DNA of 35,188 nt from Microbacterium sp. SD291 (GCF_017355365.1 NZ_JADIJR010000033.1:1-35188), one strand, 5' to 3'. Positions 1 through 11,408 are shown, numbered from the stretch's first letter. Notes: generated from the letters alone by a model not told the origin. Program-made: numbers and translations.

Positions 1-32
1 CGCGCCCGGCGAGCCGGACGAGAGCGGAGTGA
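1..32 (+). CDS. 3' end of an upstream gene (partial)
   Basis: One frame is open from the window edge and ends in TGA at 30-32. That stop overlaps the GTG at 29-31 as GTGA, the usual four-base overlap of translationally coupled genes. Only nine codons are visible (ending R-T-R-A-E), so the product cannot be identified. The overlap suggests that the next gene is the distal member of an operon starting upstream of the window. Confidence 0.35.
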   Translation, partial: RPASRTRAE

Positions 33-988
33 TCGACGAGGTCCCGATGCGGACCGGCCGATCGGCTGAAGCAGTGGACGGAGATGAGGCATCGGCCGGC
101 GACCGCCCGCAAGACGACGGACCCGGCACGGGCGCACCCTCCGCACCCTCAGGAGGCCGGTGGCGCGCGATACGGCAGCACTGGCGTGCTGTGGTCGCCG
201 CATCCGCCCTGCTTCTCGTGATCGGCGTGGGCGCTGGATGGATGCTGTTCGGCCGCGGCGCGATCCCGGTCACCTTGCCCGCCGCACAGCAGGACGCACT
301 CGCGATGCTCGAGGACGGGCCGTTCGACGACGGCTCCGTGACGTTCGTCGGAGAGAAGCACGGAGTGGCCGTCTGGCAGGCGACCACCGGAGACGGCGTC
401 CGCGAGTGCATCGTGCTGACCCATGGCGACGAGCAGGCCTCCGAGTGCAGGCCGAACGATGAGGAGCCCACCACCGAGGGCTTCATCGGGCTCTCGACCA
501 GCATCGACCTCGAAGAGGACGGTGAGACCTTCAGCGTCTGGGCGACGATCATGCCGGACATCACGGGACAGTCGGTCACTCTCGTCCAGCGCTCCCAAAG
601 CTACAGCGGAGACTGGCGCGACCAGTACGCCGAGGCGGAGATCGCCGCGGTCGAACGGCTGGAGGCCGAGGGATTCGACCCGTTCGAGCTCTACCTCGCC
701 GGCTACGACGGCGAGCTGGCGATCTGGCAGGGGCATCTCGGCGCGACGAACTGCGTGCTGGCGGTCATCGGCGCAGACGTTCTGCGCGGCTGCGGCGACG
801 CCCTCGAAGAGCGGCTCCAGCTCCGCATCGGCGAGACTCTGTACGAGGTCGTCCAGACGACGAATCGCGGGCCGATGCTCACGATCATCCGCGGGGCCGC
901 GGACCCCGGCGAGACGGGCGCACCCCTCGAGCTCGGCGGCGAGCACGGCGACCCGATCGAGGTCCGTCCGGACTCTCCGGCCCCCTGA
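29..988 (+). CDS. Membrane-anchored protein of unknown function with a duplicated Cys-containing unit
   Basis: I do not recognise the family. The 319-residue product has an acidic, Pro/Gly-rich N-terminus (about 1-42), a basic stretch and one transmembrane helix (about 54-75), then a C-terminal domain predicted to lie outside the membrane, so it looks like a type II anchored protein. The outer part holds two similar units. Each has a hydrophobic-WQ strand (GVAVWQA near 112, ELAIWQG near 229) followed by two cysteines exactly 13 residues apart (C127/C140 and C242/C255), which could form disulfides. The GTG at 29 overlaps an upstream stop codon. An ATG at 47 is the alternative start. It ends one base before the convergent methyltransferase gene. 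Confidence 0.75.
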   Translation: MIDEVPMRTGRSAEAVDGDEASAGDRPQDDGPGTGAPSAPSGGRWRAIRQHWRAVVAASALLLVIGVGAGWMLFGRGAIPVTLPAAQQDALAMLEDGPFDDGSVTFVGEKHGVAVWQATTGDGVRECIVLTHGDEQASECRPNDEEPTTEGFIGLSTSIDLEEDGETFSVWATIMPDITGQSVTLVQRSQSYSGDWRDQYAEAEIAAVERLEAEGFDPFELYLAGYDGELAIWQGHLGATNCVLAVIGADVLRGCGDALEERLQLRIGETLYEVVQTTNRGPMLTIIRGAADPGETGAPLELGGEHGDPIEVRPDSPAP

Positions 989-989
989 G

Positions 990-2195
990 CTAAGAGGCCG
1001 CAGCGACCCGGTCGGCGAGGATCGCCATCCGCTGATCGCCGACGCGGGTGAGGATCAGCGTCGCCGCCTGATCGCCCTTCAGCGTGAGCTTCCTGCGGAA
1101 GGCGGCGGGGTCGATGTCCATGCCCCGCTTCTTGATCTCCAGCGTCCCGATGCGGTCGGCCCTGAGCACGGCGCTGATCGCCTTCGGGTTGGCCGGCATC
1201 GTCTCGCGCACGCGGAACGACTGCACGAAGGGACTCGTGAGCGCGGCATCCGATGTCAGGTACGCGATGTGGTTGTCGAGCATGCCGGCGTCGAGACTGC
1301 GGGCGACGTCGCCGATCAGGCGTGCGCGGATGACGGCGCCGTCCGGCTCGTGCAGGTACGCGCCGAGCTCGCGCACCGGCGCATCCTCGGCGTCCGCCCC
1401 CGCGGTGAGCTCGTGCGTGCGCTCGCCGCGGATCACCATCGCCGCCCGGCGCACGCCGTCGCGGGCGAGGATGCCGGTCCACAGGACCAGCTCGACGACG
1501 CTGCCGTCGGCGCTCACCCACTGCGCCTCGGCATCCGCCGGGAGGCCGTCGCGATCGTGGCCCGGTCCGAGCTTGATCCCGGTCGGGACGCGAGAGGCGA
1601 GCTCGAACGCCCAGTCGAGCGAGGGCGAGTAGTCGTCGGCCGACACCCGCCGGGTCTCGCTGTGCCCCGGCGTCCGGCGAGCAGGGTCCATCCAGATCGC
1701 GTGCCGCCCCGAGCCGGCAGAAGGGAGGTCGGCGTCCTCGGCGGCGCCGTGCCGGACCGCAGAGCCGAAAGGGGCGAGGTTGTACGCGGCGATCGCGGCG
1801 GTGACCTCGTCGGCGTCGACCGCGCTCACCTCGAGGCCGGCGCCGGCGAAGGCGAGGGCATCGCCGCCGATGCCGCAGCCGAGGTCGGCGACGCTCTCGA
1901 CACCGGCGGCGCGCATGCGCTGCGCATGCCTCGCCGCGACGCCGAGCCTGGTCGCCTGCTCGAGGCCCGCGCGGGTGAACAGCATCCGCGCGGCGAAGTC
2001 GCCGAACTTCGCCTTCGCCTTCGCACGCAGATGCGCCTGCCCGACCACCGCCGAGACCAGCTCGGGGGAGTGCCCCGCGGCGCGGAGTCGGGACACGGCC
2101 CTGGCGACCTCTGCGGTCGATTCGATCGGACCGAGAGCATCGAGCAGCTCGAGGCCCACGGGCGTGAGCAGGGCTCGCAGCTCGGACATCTCCAC
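990..2195 (-). CDS. Class I SAM-dependent methyltransferase with THUMP-like domain
   Basis: The 401-residue protein has a Rossmann-type methyltransferase core. The glycine-rich SAM loop is VADLGCGIGGDALAF (about 100-114), the acidic residue after strand 2 lies in SAVDAD, and WMDPARR stands where N/DPPY catalytic loops occur. The C-terminal third (from about 250; RTHEL, LGAYLHEPDGAVIRA, LDNHIAYLTS) matches the actinobacterial THUMP-like domain, so an RNA substrate is plausible but unproven. For the start, GTG at 2195 lies six bases after a TAAGCT -10-like element (2202-2207), the geometry of a leaderless mRNA. ATG at 2189 is an alternative, with GAGG eight bases before it. The gene faces away from groES. 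Confidence 0.85.
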   Translation of the reverse strand: MEMSELRALLTPVGLELLDALGPIESTAEVARAVSRLRAAGHSPELVSAVVGQAHLRAKAKAKFGDFAARMLFTRAGLEQATRLGVAARHAQRMRAAGVESVADLGCGIGGDALAFAGAGLEVSAVDADEVTAAIAAYNLAPFGSAVRHGAAEDADLPSAGSGRHAIWMDPARRTPGHSETRRVSADDYSPSLDWAFELASRVPTGIKLGPGHDRDGLPADAEAQWVSADGSVVELVLWTGILARDGVRRAAMVIRGERTHELTAGADAEDAPVRELGAYLHEPDGAVIRARLIGDVARSLDAGMLDNHIAYLTSDAALTSPFVQSFRVRETMPANPKAISAVLRADRIGTLEIKKRGMDIDPAAFRRKLTLKGDQAATLILTRVGDQRMAILADRVAAAS

Positions 2196-2257
2196 GTCCT
2201 CAGCTTAGGCTGGGCGCGTGGGGTCGCATCCTCGCGCCGACGACCGCGAGTCATCGA

Positions 2258-2284
2258 CTGGCACTCGCATTGCATGAGTGCCAA
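2258..2284 (+). promoter_or_regulatory. CIRCE operator 1 upstream of groES
   Basis: CTGGCACTC, a nine-base spacer, then GAGTGCCAA. Eight of the nine arm bases pair. This is the CIRCE architecture bound by the HrcA repressor. It covers the -35 hexamer of the groES promoter. Confidence 0.85.
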
Positions 2285-2299
2285 CCGACGGCCTACACT
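2270..2299 (+). promoter_or_regulatory. groES promoter (-35 TTGCAT, -10 TACACT)
   Basis: TTGCAT at 2270-2275 and TACACT at 2294-2299 are separated by 18 bases, a vegetative (SigA-type) promoter. The predicted transcription start, near 2306, falls inside the second CIRCE copy, so HrcA could block both polymerase binding and initiation. Confidence 0.6.
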
Positions 2300-2302
2300 G
2301 GA

Positions 2303-2329
2303 TTAGCACTCTCGGGTTGAGAGTGCGAA
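2303..2329 (+). promoter_or_regulatory. CIRCE operator 2 upstream of groES
   Basis: TTAGCACTC, nine bases, then GAGTGCGAA. The left half is the exact consensus and the right half differs from GAGTGCTAA at one base. It begins 18 bases after the first CIRCE copy and covers the likely transcription start. Confidence 0.9.
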
Positions 2330-2370
2330 CAAGTCTTACGTGTCAGCGTCAAGGAAAGAAGAGGTAGACC

Positions 2371-2667
2371 GTGTCGGTTTCCATCAAGCCGCTCGAGGAC
2401 CGCATCGTCATCAAGCAGGTCGAGGCCGAGCAGACCACCGCGAGTGGCCTGGTCATCCCCGACACCGCCAAGGAGAAGCCCCAGGAGGGCGAGGTCGTGG
2501 CGGTCGGCCCCGGCCGCATCGATGACAACGGCAACCGCGTCCCGCTCGACGTCGCCGTCGGCGACCGCGTGCTGTACAGCAAGTACGGCGGCACCGAGAT
2601 CAAGTTCGGTGCGGACGAGTACCTCGTCCTGTCGGCTCGCGACGTCCTCGCAGTCGTCGTCCGCTGA
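2371..2667 (+). CDS. groES: Co-chaperonin GroES (Hsp10)
   Basis: The 98-residue protein has normal GroES length and typical sequence throughout: [13 protein letters not shown] at the N-terminus, the mobile-loop region [27 protein letters not shown], the roof segment, and [16 protein letters not shown] near the end. It caps the GroEL barrel in the cytoplasm for ATP-driven folding. Translation starts at GTG 2371, preceded by a purine-rich AAGGAAAGAAGAGG stretch. Two CIRCE operators indicate HrcA-controlled heat-shock expression. No groEL follows: the next elements are a repeat tract and a strong terminator, so this groES is transcribed alone. Confidence 0.97.
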   Translation: MSVSIKPLEDRIVIKQVEAEQTTASGLVIPDTAKEKPQEGEVVAVGPGRIDDNGNRVPLDVAVGDRVLYSKYGGTEIKFGADEYLVLSARDVLAVVVR

Positions 2668-2668
2668 C

Positions 2669-2754
2669 GCTTCGACAAGCTCAGCGACCCGAATAGGGGT
2701 CAGCGACCCGAATAGGGCTCAGCGACCCGAATAGGGGTCAGCGACCCGAATAGC
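2669..2754 (+). repeat. Dispersed 22-bp element with a 19-bp tandem array after groES
   Basis: A copy of the dispersed element (core CTTCGACAAGCTCAGCGACC) lies at 2669-2690. From 2681 a 19-base unit, TCAGCGACCCGAATAGGGG, is repeated three times, with a fourth partial copy ending at about 2753. The unit begins with the right half of the dispersed element. Noncoding. Confidence 0.85.
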
Positions 2755-2789
2755 AGAAGGCCCGGATGCGTCACGCATCCGGGCCTTCT
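2755..2789 (+). terminator. groES terminator
   Basis: Perfect 16-bp stem (2755-2770 with 2774-2789) around a three-base loop TCA. It has no U tract. The loop-proximal stem contains GGATGC/GCATCC, as in the terminators after the binding-protein gene, guaB and guaA. Confidence 0.8.
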
Positions 2790-2835
2790 CCGTGCCCGGC
2801 GCAGAGCGGCCGCTCCGCGGGCGTAGGGTTGTGCG

Positions 2836-3768
2836 GTGAGCCCACACAGCACCGAGCGCGCCGGACGGACCGCCGGTGTCTCGTACTCGGTCGCTGCGTA
2901 TCTGCTCTGGGGCGTCCTCCCGCTGTACTTCCTGGTGCTCGCGCCCACCGGCCCGTGGGAGGTCGTCGCCTGGCGGGTGCTGCTGTCATTCGTGTTCTGC
3001 GTGCTCCTGCTCACCGTCACGCACAGCTGGAAGGCGTTCATCGCGATCGCCACGCAGCCCAAGCTCCTCGGGTGGACGGCGCTCGCCGGGCTGCTGATCT
3101 ACGTGAACTGGCAGGTGTTCCTCATCGGAACCCTCACCGGCCACGTGGTCGAGACCAGCCTCGGCTACTTCATCAACCCGATCACCACGGTGCTCCTCGG
3201 GGTCTTCGTCCTCAAGGAGCGCATCCGCGCCCTGCAGTGGACCGCGATCGGGATCGCCGCCGTCGCGGTGATCGTGATCGTGGTCGTCTACGGCGCGTTC
3301 CCCTGGATCGCGCTGTCGCTCACCGCCTCCTTCGGCGTCTACGGGCTCATCAAGAAGCAGATCGGCCCGGCGGTGGATGCCGTGAGCGGGCTGACGCTCG
3401 AATCGTTCTGGCTCATCCCGATCGCGGTCGTCCAGCTCATCGTCGTCGCGTCGACGACGGGCATCACGATGGGCTCGAACGGCGTCTGGCACGCTGTGCT
3501 GCTCGCATTCGCCGGCGTCGTCACCGCCGTGCCGCTGCTGCTGTTCGCCGCAGGCACCCGCAGGGTGAACCTCACGGTGATCGGCATGATCCAGTTCATC
3601 ACCCCCGTGATGCAGTTCATCATCGGCGTGCTGTTCCTCGGGGAGCCGATGCCGCCCGAGCGGTGGATCGGATTCATCATCGTCTGGGTCGCGATCGTCG
3701 TGTTCGTGGTCGATCTGTTCCTCGCCGCCCGCCGCGGACGCCGGACGGCGCAGGCCGAACTCGTCTGA
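2836..3768 (+). CDS. rarD: RarD-type EamA family transporter
   Basis: The 310-residue protein consists almost entirely of hydrophobic helices, about ten, arranged as two EamA repeats. It opens with AGVSYSVAAYLLWGVLPLYFLVL, characteristic of the RarD branch (drug/metabolite transporter superfamily). Other family-typical segments are EVVAWRVLLS, NWQVFLIGTLTGHVVETSLGYFINP and GMIQFITPVMQFIIGVLFLGEPM. The substrate of RarD proteins is not settled. The GTG start at 2836 lies six bases after TAGGGT (2824-2829), so a leaderless mRNA is likely. It sits between two terminator-like hairpins and appears monocistronic. Confidence 0.92.
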   Translation: MSPHSTERAGRTAGVSYSVAAYLLWGVLPLYFLVLAPTGPWEVVAWRVLLSFVFCVLLLTVTHSWKAFIAIATQPKLLGWTALAGLLIYVNWQVFLIGTLTGHVVETSLGYFINPITTVLLGVFVLKERIRALQWTAIGIAAVAVIVIVVVYGAFPWIALSLTASFGVYGLIKKQIGPAVDAVSGLTLESFWLIPIAVVQLIVVASTTGITMGSNGVWHAVLLAFAGVVTAVPLLLFAAGTRRVNLTVIGMIQFITPVMQFIIGVLFLGEPMPPERWIGFIIVWVAIVVFVVDLFLAARRGRRTAQAELV

Positions 3769-3770
3769 AC

Positions 3771-3787
3771 CCGCGGTCCAGCCGCGG
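3771..3787 (+). terminator. Possible weak terminator after rarD
   Basis: CCGCGG, five bases, CCGCGG directly after the rarD stop codon gives a 6-bp GC stem without a U tract. The rest of 3788-3912 shows no clear -35/-10 pair, but must hold the promoter of the next gene. It ends in a good ribosome site, AAGGGAG at 3902-3908. Confidence 0.3.
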
Positions 3788-3912
3788 CGGAACCGGGTGC
3801 CGGATCGTTAACGCACTGAAACCAAAGCTTCCACCAGCCGCTGGCACGACGCCCTAGGGTTAGAGCACCCGACTGTGGTCACAATCCACGTTCAGTTACG
3901 CAAGGGAGCATC

Positions 3913-5184
3913 ATGAACGCACTGAAGGGCTCGCGCACAGCGAAGGTCTTCGCGGGGATCGCGCTGCTCAGCGCATCCGCACTCATCATCGCAGGCTGCA
4001 GCAGCACTCCGGAGGCCACGCCCTCCGAGGGCGGCGACAAGCCGGCAGCCGACCTCACGCTCAAGCTCGGATCGCTGCTTCCGCAGACCGGTGCGCTGGC
4101 GTTCCTGGGCCCGCCCATGGAGTCCGGCGTCGGCCTGGCCGTCGAAGAGGTCAACGAAGCCGCCGCCGGCGTCACGATCGAACTCACCGCAGAGGACGAG
4201 GGCGACACCGACACCAAGGCCTTCGAGACCTCGATCACCAAGCTCCAGGGCGCCGGCGTCTCCGCCATCGTCGGCGCTGCCGCGTCCGGCGTCTCGCGTC
4301 TCATCCTCGACGGCAACGTCAGCGCCGGCATCCTGCAGATCTCTGCATCGAACACCGGCCCCGACTTCACCGACTGGGACGACAAGGGCCTCTACTTCCG
4401 CACCGCACCCAGCGACCTGCTGCAGGGCGAGGTGCTCGGCAACCTGATCGCCGAGGACGGACACAAGACGCTCGGCGTCATCTTCCAGAACGACGCCTAC
4501 GGCACCGGGCTGTTCGACAACATCAAGTCGACGTTCGAGGGCGCCGGCGGCGAGGTCGTCGCCGACGCGTCGTACAACGTCGGTGACGGTCAGTTCGACG
4601 CCCAGGTCGAGACGATCAAGGCGGAGAACCCGGATGCCGTCGCGATCGTGTCGTTCGACCAGTTCAAGACCATCGCACCGCTGCTGATGAACGCCGGCAT
4701 CACGCCGGACAAGTGGTACCTGGTCGACGGCAACCTGTCCGACTACGGCGCGAAGGCCGAGACGAACTTCTCGTTCTCGCTCGAGGGCGCCCAGGGCACC
4801 AAGCCCGGCCCGGCTCTCGAGGATGACTTCGTCGAGCGCCTGCAGGCGTCCTGGACGGCAGCAGGCAACGAAGAGGTGCAGGACTTCACCTACGCGGCTG
4901 AGGCGTACGACGCCGTCGTGCTGGTCGCTCTCGCCTCTCTCGCGGCAGGCTCCACCGAGGGCGCCGACATGGCGGCCAAGATGCAGGAGATCTCCGGCGG
5001 ATCCGGCGACGGCGAGAAGTGCACCAGCTTCGCCGAATGCGCCGAGATCATCAACGGAGGCGGCACGGCCGACTACGACGGCTACTCCGGCGAGGTCACG
5101 TTCGACGAGAACGGCGACCCGCAGGGTGCCACGATCGGCATCTACAAGTACGGGGCTGACAACCTGATCTCCCGCACGAACTGA
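3913..5184 (+). CDS. Branched-chain amino-acid type ABC transporter substrate-binding lipoprotein
   Basis: The 423-residue protein begins with a lipoprotein signal peptide: a KGSRTAK basic start, a hydrophobic core and the lipobox LIIAGC with the lipidated Cys at 29. A Ser/Pro/Glu-rich linker leads into a type I periplasmic-binding fold of the Leu/Ile/Val family (LKLGSLLPQTGALAFLGPPMESGVGLAVEEVN, VSAIVGAAASGVSRLI, LGVIFQNDAYGTGL). It should capture the ligand outside the membrane for the LivHMGF permease encoded convergently downstream. The ligand could be branched-chain amino acids, but amides or urea are used by sister groups. The ATG at 3913 follows AAGGGAG. A strong hairpin follows the gene. 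Confidence 0.92.
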   Translation: MNALKGSRTAKVFAGIALLSASALIIAGCSSTPEATPSEGGDKPAADLTLKLGSLLPQTGALAFLGPPMESGVGLAVEEVNEAAAGVTIELTAEDEGDTDTKAFETSITKLQGAGVSAIVGAAASGVSRLILDGNVSAGILQISASNTGPDFTDWDDKGLYFRTAPSDLLQGEVLGNLIAEDGHKTLGVIFQNDAYGTGLFDNIKSTFEGAGGEVVADASYNVGDGQFDAQVETIKAENPDAVAIVSFDQFKTIAPLLMNAGITPDKWYLVDGNLSDYGAKAETNFSFSLEGAQGTKPGPALEDDFVERLQASWTAAGNEEVQDFTYAAEAYDAVVLVALASLAAGSTEGADMAAKMQEISGGSGDGEKCTSFAECAEIINGGGTADYDGYSGEVTFDENGDPQGATIGIYKYGADNLISRTN

Positions 5185-5194
5185 TCACACATGA

Positions 5195-5227
5195 CGAAGG
5201 CCCCGGATGCTGCATCCGGGGCCTTCG
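5195..5227 (+). terminator. Terminator of the binding-protein gene
   Basis: A 15-bp perfect stem (5195-5209 with 5213-5227) and a three-base loop, ten bases after the stop codon. The apical part contains GGATGC/GCATCC. Confidence 0.8.
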
Positions 5228-5262
5228 GCATGTGCTGCCGCCGGCTAACGCGGGGCTGTGCT

Positions 5263-5390
5263 CCGGGCGCGGTTGGTGCCGCCGGGCCGTGCTCCGGGCG
5301 CAGTTGGTGCCGCTTGCAGGCGATGCAAGCGGCACCAACCGCACCCGGAAGATCGGGGCGCAGGGCTCGGACGGCACGAACTGCACCTGG
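5263..5390. repeat. Cluster 1 of the 20-bp repeat (two forward, two inverted copies)
   Basis: Four copies of consensus CCGGGYGCRGTTSGTGCCGC: forward at 5263-5282 and 5294-5313, inverted at 5329-5348 and 5371-5390. The middle pair forms a long hairpin (5294-5318 with 5324-5348, 23 of 25 positions paired, five-base loop). The cluster lies between the convergent binding-protein gene and livF. The remaining bases of 5228-5422 hold no gene I can support. Confidence 0.85.
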
Positions 5391-5422
5391 AACGGATGCC
5401 CCAGCGCGGCGAGCAGCCGGCT

Positions 5423-6189
5423 TCAGGCGGCGTCGGTGCCGAGCGTGCCGAGGTACAGGCCGATGACCTTCTGATCGTTGAGCAGGTCGCGGCCGGTTCC
5501 CTCGTAGGCGTCCTTGCCCTGGTCGAGCACGTAGCCGCGGTCGCAGATCTGCAGGCAGCGGCGGGCGTTCTGCTCGACCATGATCGTGGTCACTCCGGCC
5601 TTGTTGATGTCGGAGACGCGGATGAACGCGTCATCCTGCCGCACGGGGGAGAGGCCGGCCGAGGGCTCGTCGAGCAGCAGCACCGACGGGTCCATCATGA
5701 GCGCCCGCGACATCGCGACCATCTGCCGCTCACCGCCCGAGAGCGACCCCGCGCGCTGCTTGAGGCGCTTGCCGAGCTCGGCGAAGATGCCGGTGACGAA
5801 CTCCAGGCGCTCCGCGTAGATCTTCGGGTTCTGGTAGAGCCCCATCTGCAGGTTCTCCTCGATCGAGAGCGAGGGGAACACGTTGTTCGTCTGCGGCACG
5901 AACGCGACGCCGCGCTTCACGAGCTTGTCTGCCTTGAGCCCGACGATGCTCTCGCCGTTCAGCGTGACGTCGCCTGCGCGCACGTTCACCAGGCCGAAGA
6001 TCGCCTTCAGCAGCGTCGACTTGCCGGCGCCGTTCGGGCCGATGATGCCGATCAGCTCGCCCTGGCGCGCCACCAGGTTGGCGCCGTTGAGGATGTTGAC
6101 GCCCGGCAGATATCCGGCGTGCACGTCCTTCAGCTCGACGACGATCTCACGGTCGTCCGCCGGCGCTGCGCCGGTCGAAGTCGCCTCGC

Positions 6190-6193
<4 letters not shown>
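5423..6193 (-). CDS. livF: Branched-chain amino-acid type ABC transporter ATP-binding protein LivF
   Basis: The 256-residue ABC ATPase has Walker A GPNGAGKST (about 52-60), the Q-loop in FVPQTNNVFPSLS, signature LSGGERQ, Walker B VLLLDEPSAGLSP and the switch histidine position replaced by VEQN, as is usual for LivF. The short family length and the QTNNVF segment separate it from LivG. It energises import together with LivG on the inner face of the LivHM permease. It is last in the - strand operon. Its start overlaps the livG stop by four bases, so translation is probably coupled. Confidence 0.93.
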
Positions 6194-7333
<1,140 letters not shown>

Positions 7334-7344
<11 letters not shown>

Positions 7345-8311
7345 AGGTCATCTCCCTCTTGTCTCCGAGGATGCCCTGAGGGCGGAAGATCACGAGCAGC
7401 ATCAGTGCCACGCCGATGAAGATCAACACCATGGTGGAGGCCTGACTGTCGGTGATCGGAAGGATGCCGGCCCGCGCCATGCTCGGGAGGAGGTTGGCGA
7501 GGAACGCGTAGACCACCCAGAAGAGCACGGCGCCGAGCGTCGGGCCGAACACGGTGGCAGCCCCGCCGAGAAGCAGGATCGTCCACAGGAAGAAGGTGAG
7601 CGACGTCGTGTAGTTGCCGGGGACGACCGCGGAAGGCAGCACGAACACGATGCCGCCGGCCGCGCCGATCACTCCGCCCACGACGAGCGCCTGCATCTTG
7701 TACGCGAACACGTTCTTGCCGAGCGAGCGCACGGCGTCCTCGTCCTCGCGGATGCCCTTGAGCACCCGGCCCCAGGGGCTGCGCATCAGCGCCCAGACGA
7801 GCAGGATCGCGACGGCGAGCAGGATGATCCCGAAGACGCGGTTCCACAGGTCGTTGGCGCTGAACGTCCACGGGCCGAACCCGTAGGTGCCCTCGGGGAA
7901 CGGGTTGGCGTCGCGGAACCCGCCGTTGTACTGCGCGAGGCCGTCGGCCGAGTTCGTCCACTCGTCGAACAGCTGCGTGGTGAACAGCAGACGCACGATC
8001 TCGCCGGCGGCGATGGTCGCGATGGCCAGGTAGTCGGCTCGGAGCCGGAGGGTCGGGATGCCGAGGAGGATCGCGAACAGTGCGCCGCCGATGAGCCCGA
8101 TGAGCATGCCGATCCACCAGGGAAGGCCGAGGCTGAGGACAGAGATCGCGTAGCCGTAGCCGCCGATCGCCATGAACGCCGCCATGCCGAAGTTCAGCAG
8201 GCCCGCGTATCCGAAGTGCACGGCGAGGCCGGTGGCGGCCAGCGCATAGGCGATCGTGACCGGGCTGATCAGATAGACCGCGGTGTTGGAGAAGATGCTT
8301 CCGAAGTCCAT
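7334..8311 (-). CDS. livM: Branched-chain amino-acid type ABC transporter permease LivM
   Basis: The 325-residue polytopic protein shows LivM hallmarks: YLISPVTIAYALAATGLAVHFGYAGLLNFGMAAFMAIGGYGYAI near the start, GIPTLRLRADYLAIATIAAGEIVRL, the ATPase-contact loop SPWGRVLKGIREDEDAVRSLGKN and the C-terminal FRPQGILGDKR. It forms the membrane channel with LivH. The ATG at 8311 follows the livH stop by two bases. The open frame extends further upstream, but only through sequence that codes for livH in another frame. It overlaps livG by 11 bases at its end. Confidence 0.93.
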
Positions 8312-8313
8312 GA

Positions 8314-9663
8314 TCAGCCCAACCTTTCCTTGCGACCGAGCAGGCCCTGCGGTCTCACCAGCAGGATGACGATGAGGACGACCAGCGCGCTGGCGTACTT
8401 GAGGTCGGACGGGATCCACAGGGTGGACACCTCGACCGCGATGCCGACGATGAGCGATCCGACGAGCGCGCCGAAGGCCGTGCCGAGCCCGCCGAGGGTG
8501 ATCGCGGCGAAGATCAGCAGCAGCATCTGCGCACCCATGTCCCACTTCACGCCAGGGCGGAAGTAGGCCCAGAGGATGCCGGAGATGGCGGCCAGGACGC
8601 CGGAGAGGATCCACACGTAGCGGATCACCTTGTCGACGTCGATGCCGGATGCCGCGGCGAGCTGCGGGTTGTCGGAGATGGCCCTCGTCGCCTTGCCGAT
8701 GCGGGTGCGGGTGAGGAACCACGCGACGCCGAGGATCACGACGATGCTGACGCCCATCGAGATCAGGTCGATGTACGACAGCGAGACCGGGCCGAACTGG
8801 ATCGGCGTGGGGCTCGCGCCTGGCAGCTGACGGGTGGCGCCGCCGATGAAGAACTGGAACACGTAGCGCAGCGCGAGCGAGAGGCCGATGCTGACGATCA
8901 TGAGCTGGACGACGCCGAGACCGCGGTGCCGCAGCGGACGCCAGAGGCCGGCATCCATCGCCCAGCCGAACAGCCCACCGCCGACGACGGCCGCGATGAT
9001 TCCGAGCCAGAGCGGAAGGTGCCAGAAGCTCGTGGTCACGAGGGCGACGAGGCCGCCCCACGTCACCATCTCGGCGTGCGCGAAGTTGGACAGACGCGTG
9101 GTGCCGTAGATGAGCGCGGCGCCCATCGACGCGAGTGCCAGGAGCAGGCCGAAGTTCAGGCCGCCTACCAGGCGCAGCGCCAACTGGTCGATCAGGGAGG
9201 TGGTGATCCGCTCGCCCTCGCCGAGGAAGAGGTTCATGATCTTCGTGCCGGTGAGGCCGAACTCCACCTCGAACGACGCGGTGGTTCCGGAGATCGGCTG
9301 CGTGCCCGGAGGGAGCTGGGCCGCATCGACGATCACGCCGTCCGGCAGGCTCTCCTCGTCGACGGTCAGCGTGTACTTGTCCTTCTCGGGGACGTACAGG
9401 CGCCACTTGCCTTCGGCATCCGTCTCGGTCTCGCCCTCGAAGCCGCCGCCCTTGATCTGCATGACGACGCCCTCGACGGGCTCGTCGTCGAACGTGATCA
9501 CGCCGGCGAAGTAGAAGTCGGTGATCTCCTGGCCGTCGTCGGTCTCCTCGGCGGATGCCGGTGGCGGAGGCGCGAGCAGGAAGACGGACAGAGCCATCAG
9601 GATGCCGAGGAAGGCGACCACCCAGGGGCGCTTTCGCTGCACGGCGATTGTTGTGGGTCCCAC
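8314..9663 (-). CDS. livH: LivH-type ABC permease fused to a secreted beta-sandwich domain
   Basis: The 449-residue protein starts with a signal peptide (KRKRP-type basic start, hydrophobic core, APPPPASA cleavage site near 38). An extracytoplasmic domain (about 42-140) follows, resembling the carboxypeptidase regulatory-like fold: FYFAGVITFDDEPVEGVVMQIKG, TDAEGKWRLYVPEKDKYTLTV. From about 165 a complete LivH permease follows: LNFGLLLALASMGAALIYGTTRLSNFAHAEMVTWGG, TRTRIGKATRAISDNPQLAAASGID, RPQGLLGRKERLG. GTG at 9663 was chosen because GGAGG stands four bases before it. The frame stays open further upstream, without signal-like sequence. It is first in the livHMGF operon. The outer domain may contact the binding lipoprotein (inference). 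Confidence 0.88.
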   Translation of the reverse strand: MGPTTIAVQRKRPWVVAFLGILMALSVFLLAPPPPASAEETDDGQEITDFYFAGVITFDDEPVEGVVMQIKGGGFEGETETDAEGKWRLYVPEKDKYTLTVDEESLPDGVIVDAAQLPPGTQPISGTTASFEVEFGLTGTKIMNLFLGEGERITTSLIDQLALRLVGGLNFGLLLALASMGAALIYGTTRLSNFAHAEMVTWGGLVALVTTSFWHLPLWLGIIAAVVGGGLFGWAMDAGLWRPLRHRGLGVVQLMIVSIGLSLALRYVFQFFIGGATRQLPGASPTPIQFGPVSLSYIDLISMGVSIVVILGVAWFLTRTRIGKATRAISDNPQLAAASGIDVDKVIRYVWILSGVLAAISGILWAYFRPGVKWDMGAQMLLLIFAAITLGGLGTAFGALVGSLIVGIAVEVSTLWIPSDLKYASALVVLIVILLVRPQGLLGRKERLG

Positions 9664-9786
9664 GCAACCTCCACTGTGAGTGCTGTCGCTGCGGCATCGG
9701 GTGTGCGCCGCGGCGATGGACGACGCACTTGAGCGTAGTGCGCGTTCACCGAATCTCCTACACAGCGGTGCGCGCACGCCTTTGCT

Positions 9787-11408
<1,622 letters not shown>

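Noticed and set aside
5191..5474. Small open frames across the first palindromic repeat cluster
   Set aside because: They arise from the repeats, lack ribosome sites and have no protein-like sequence.
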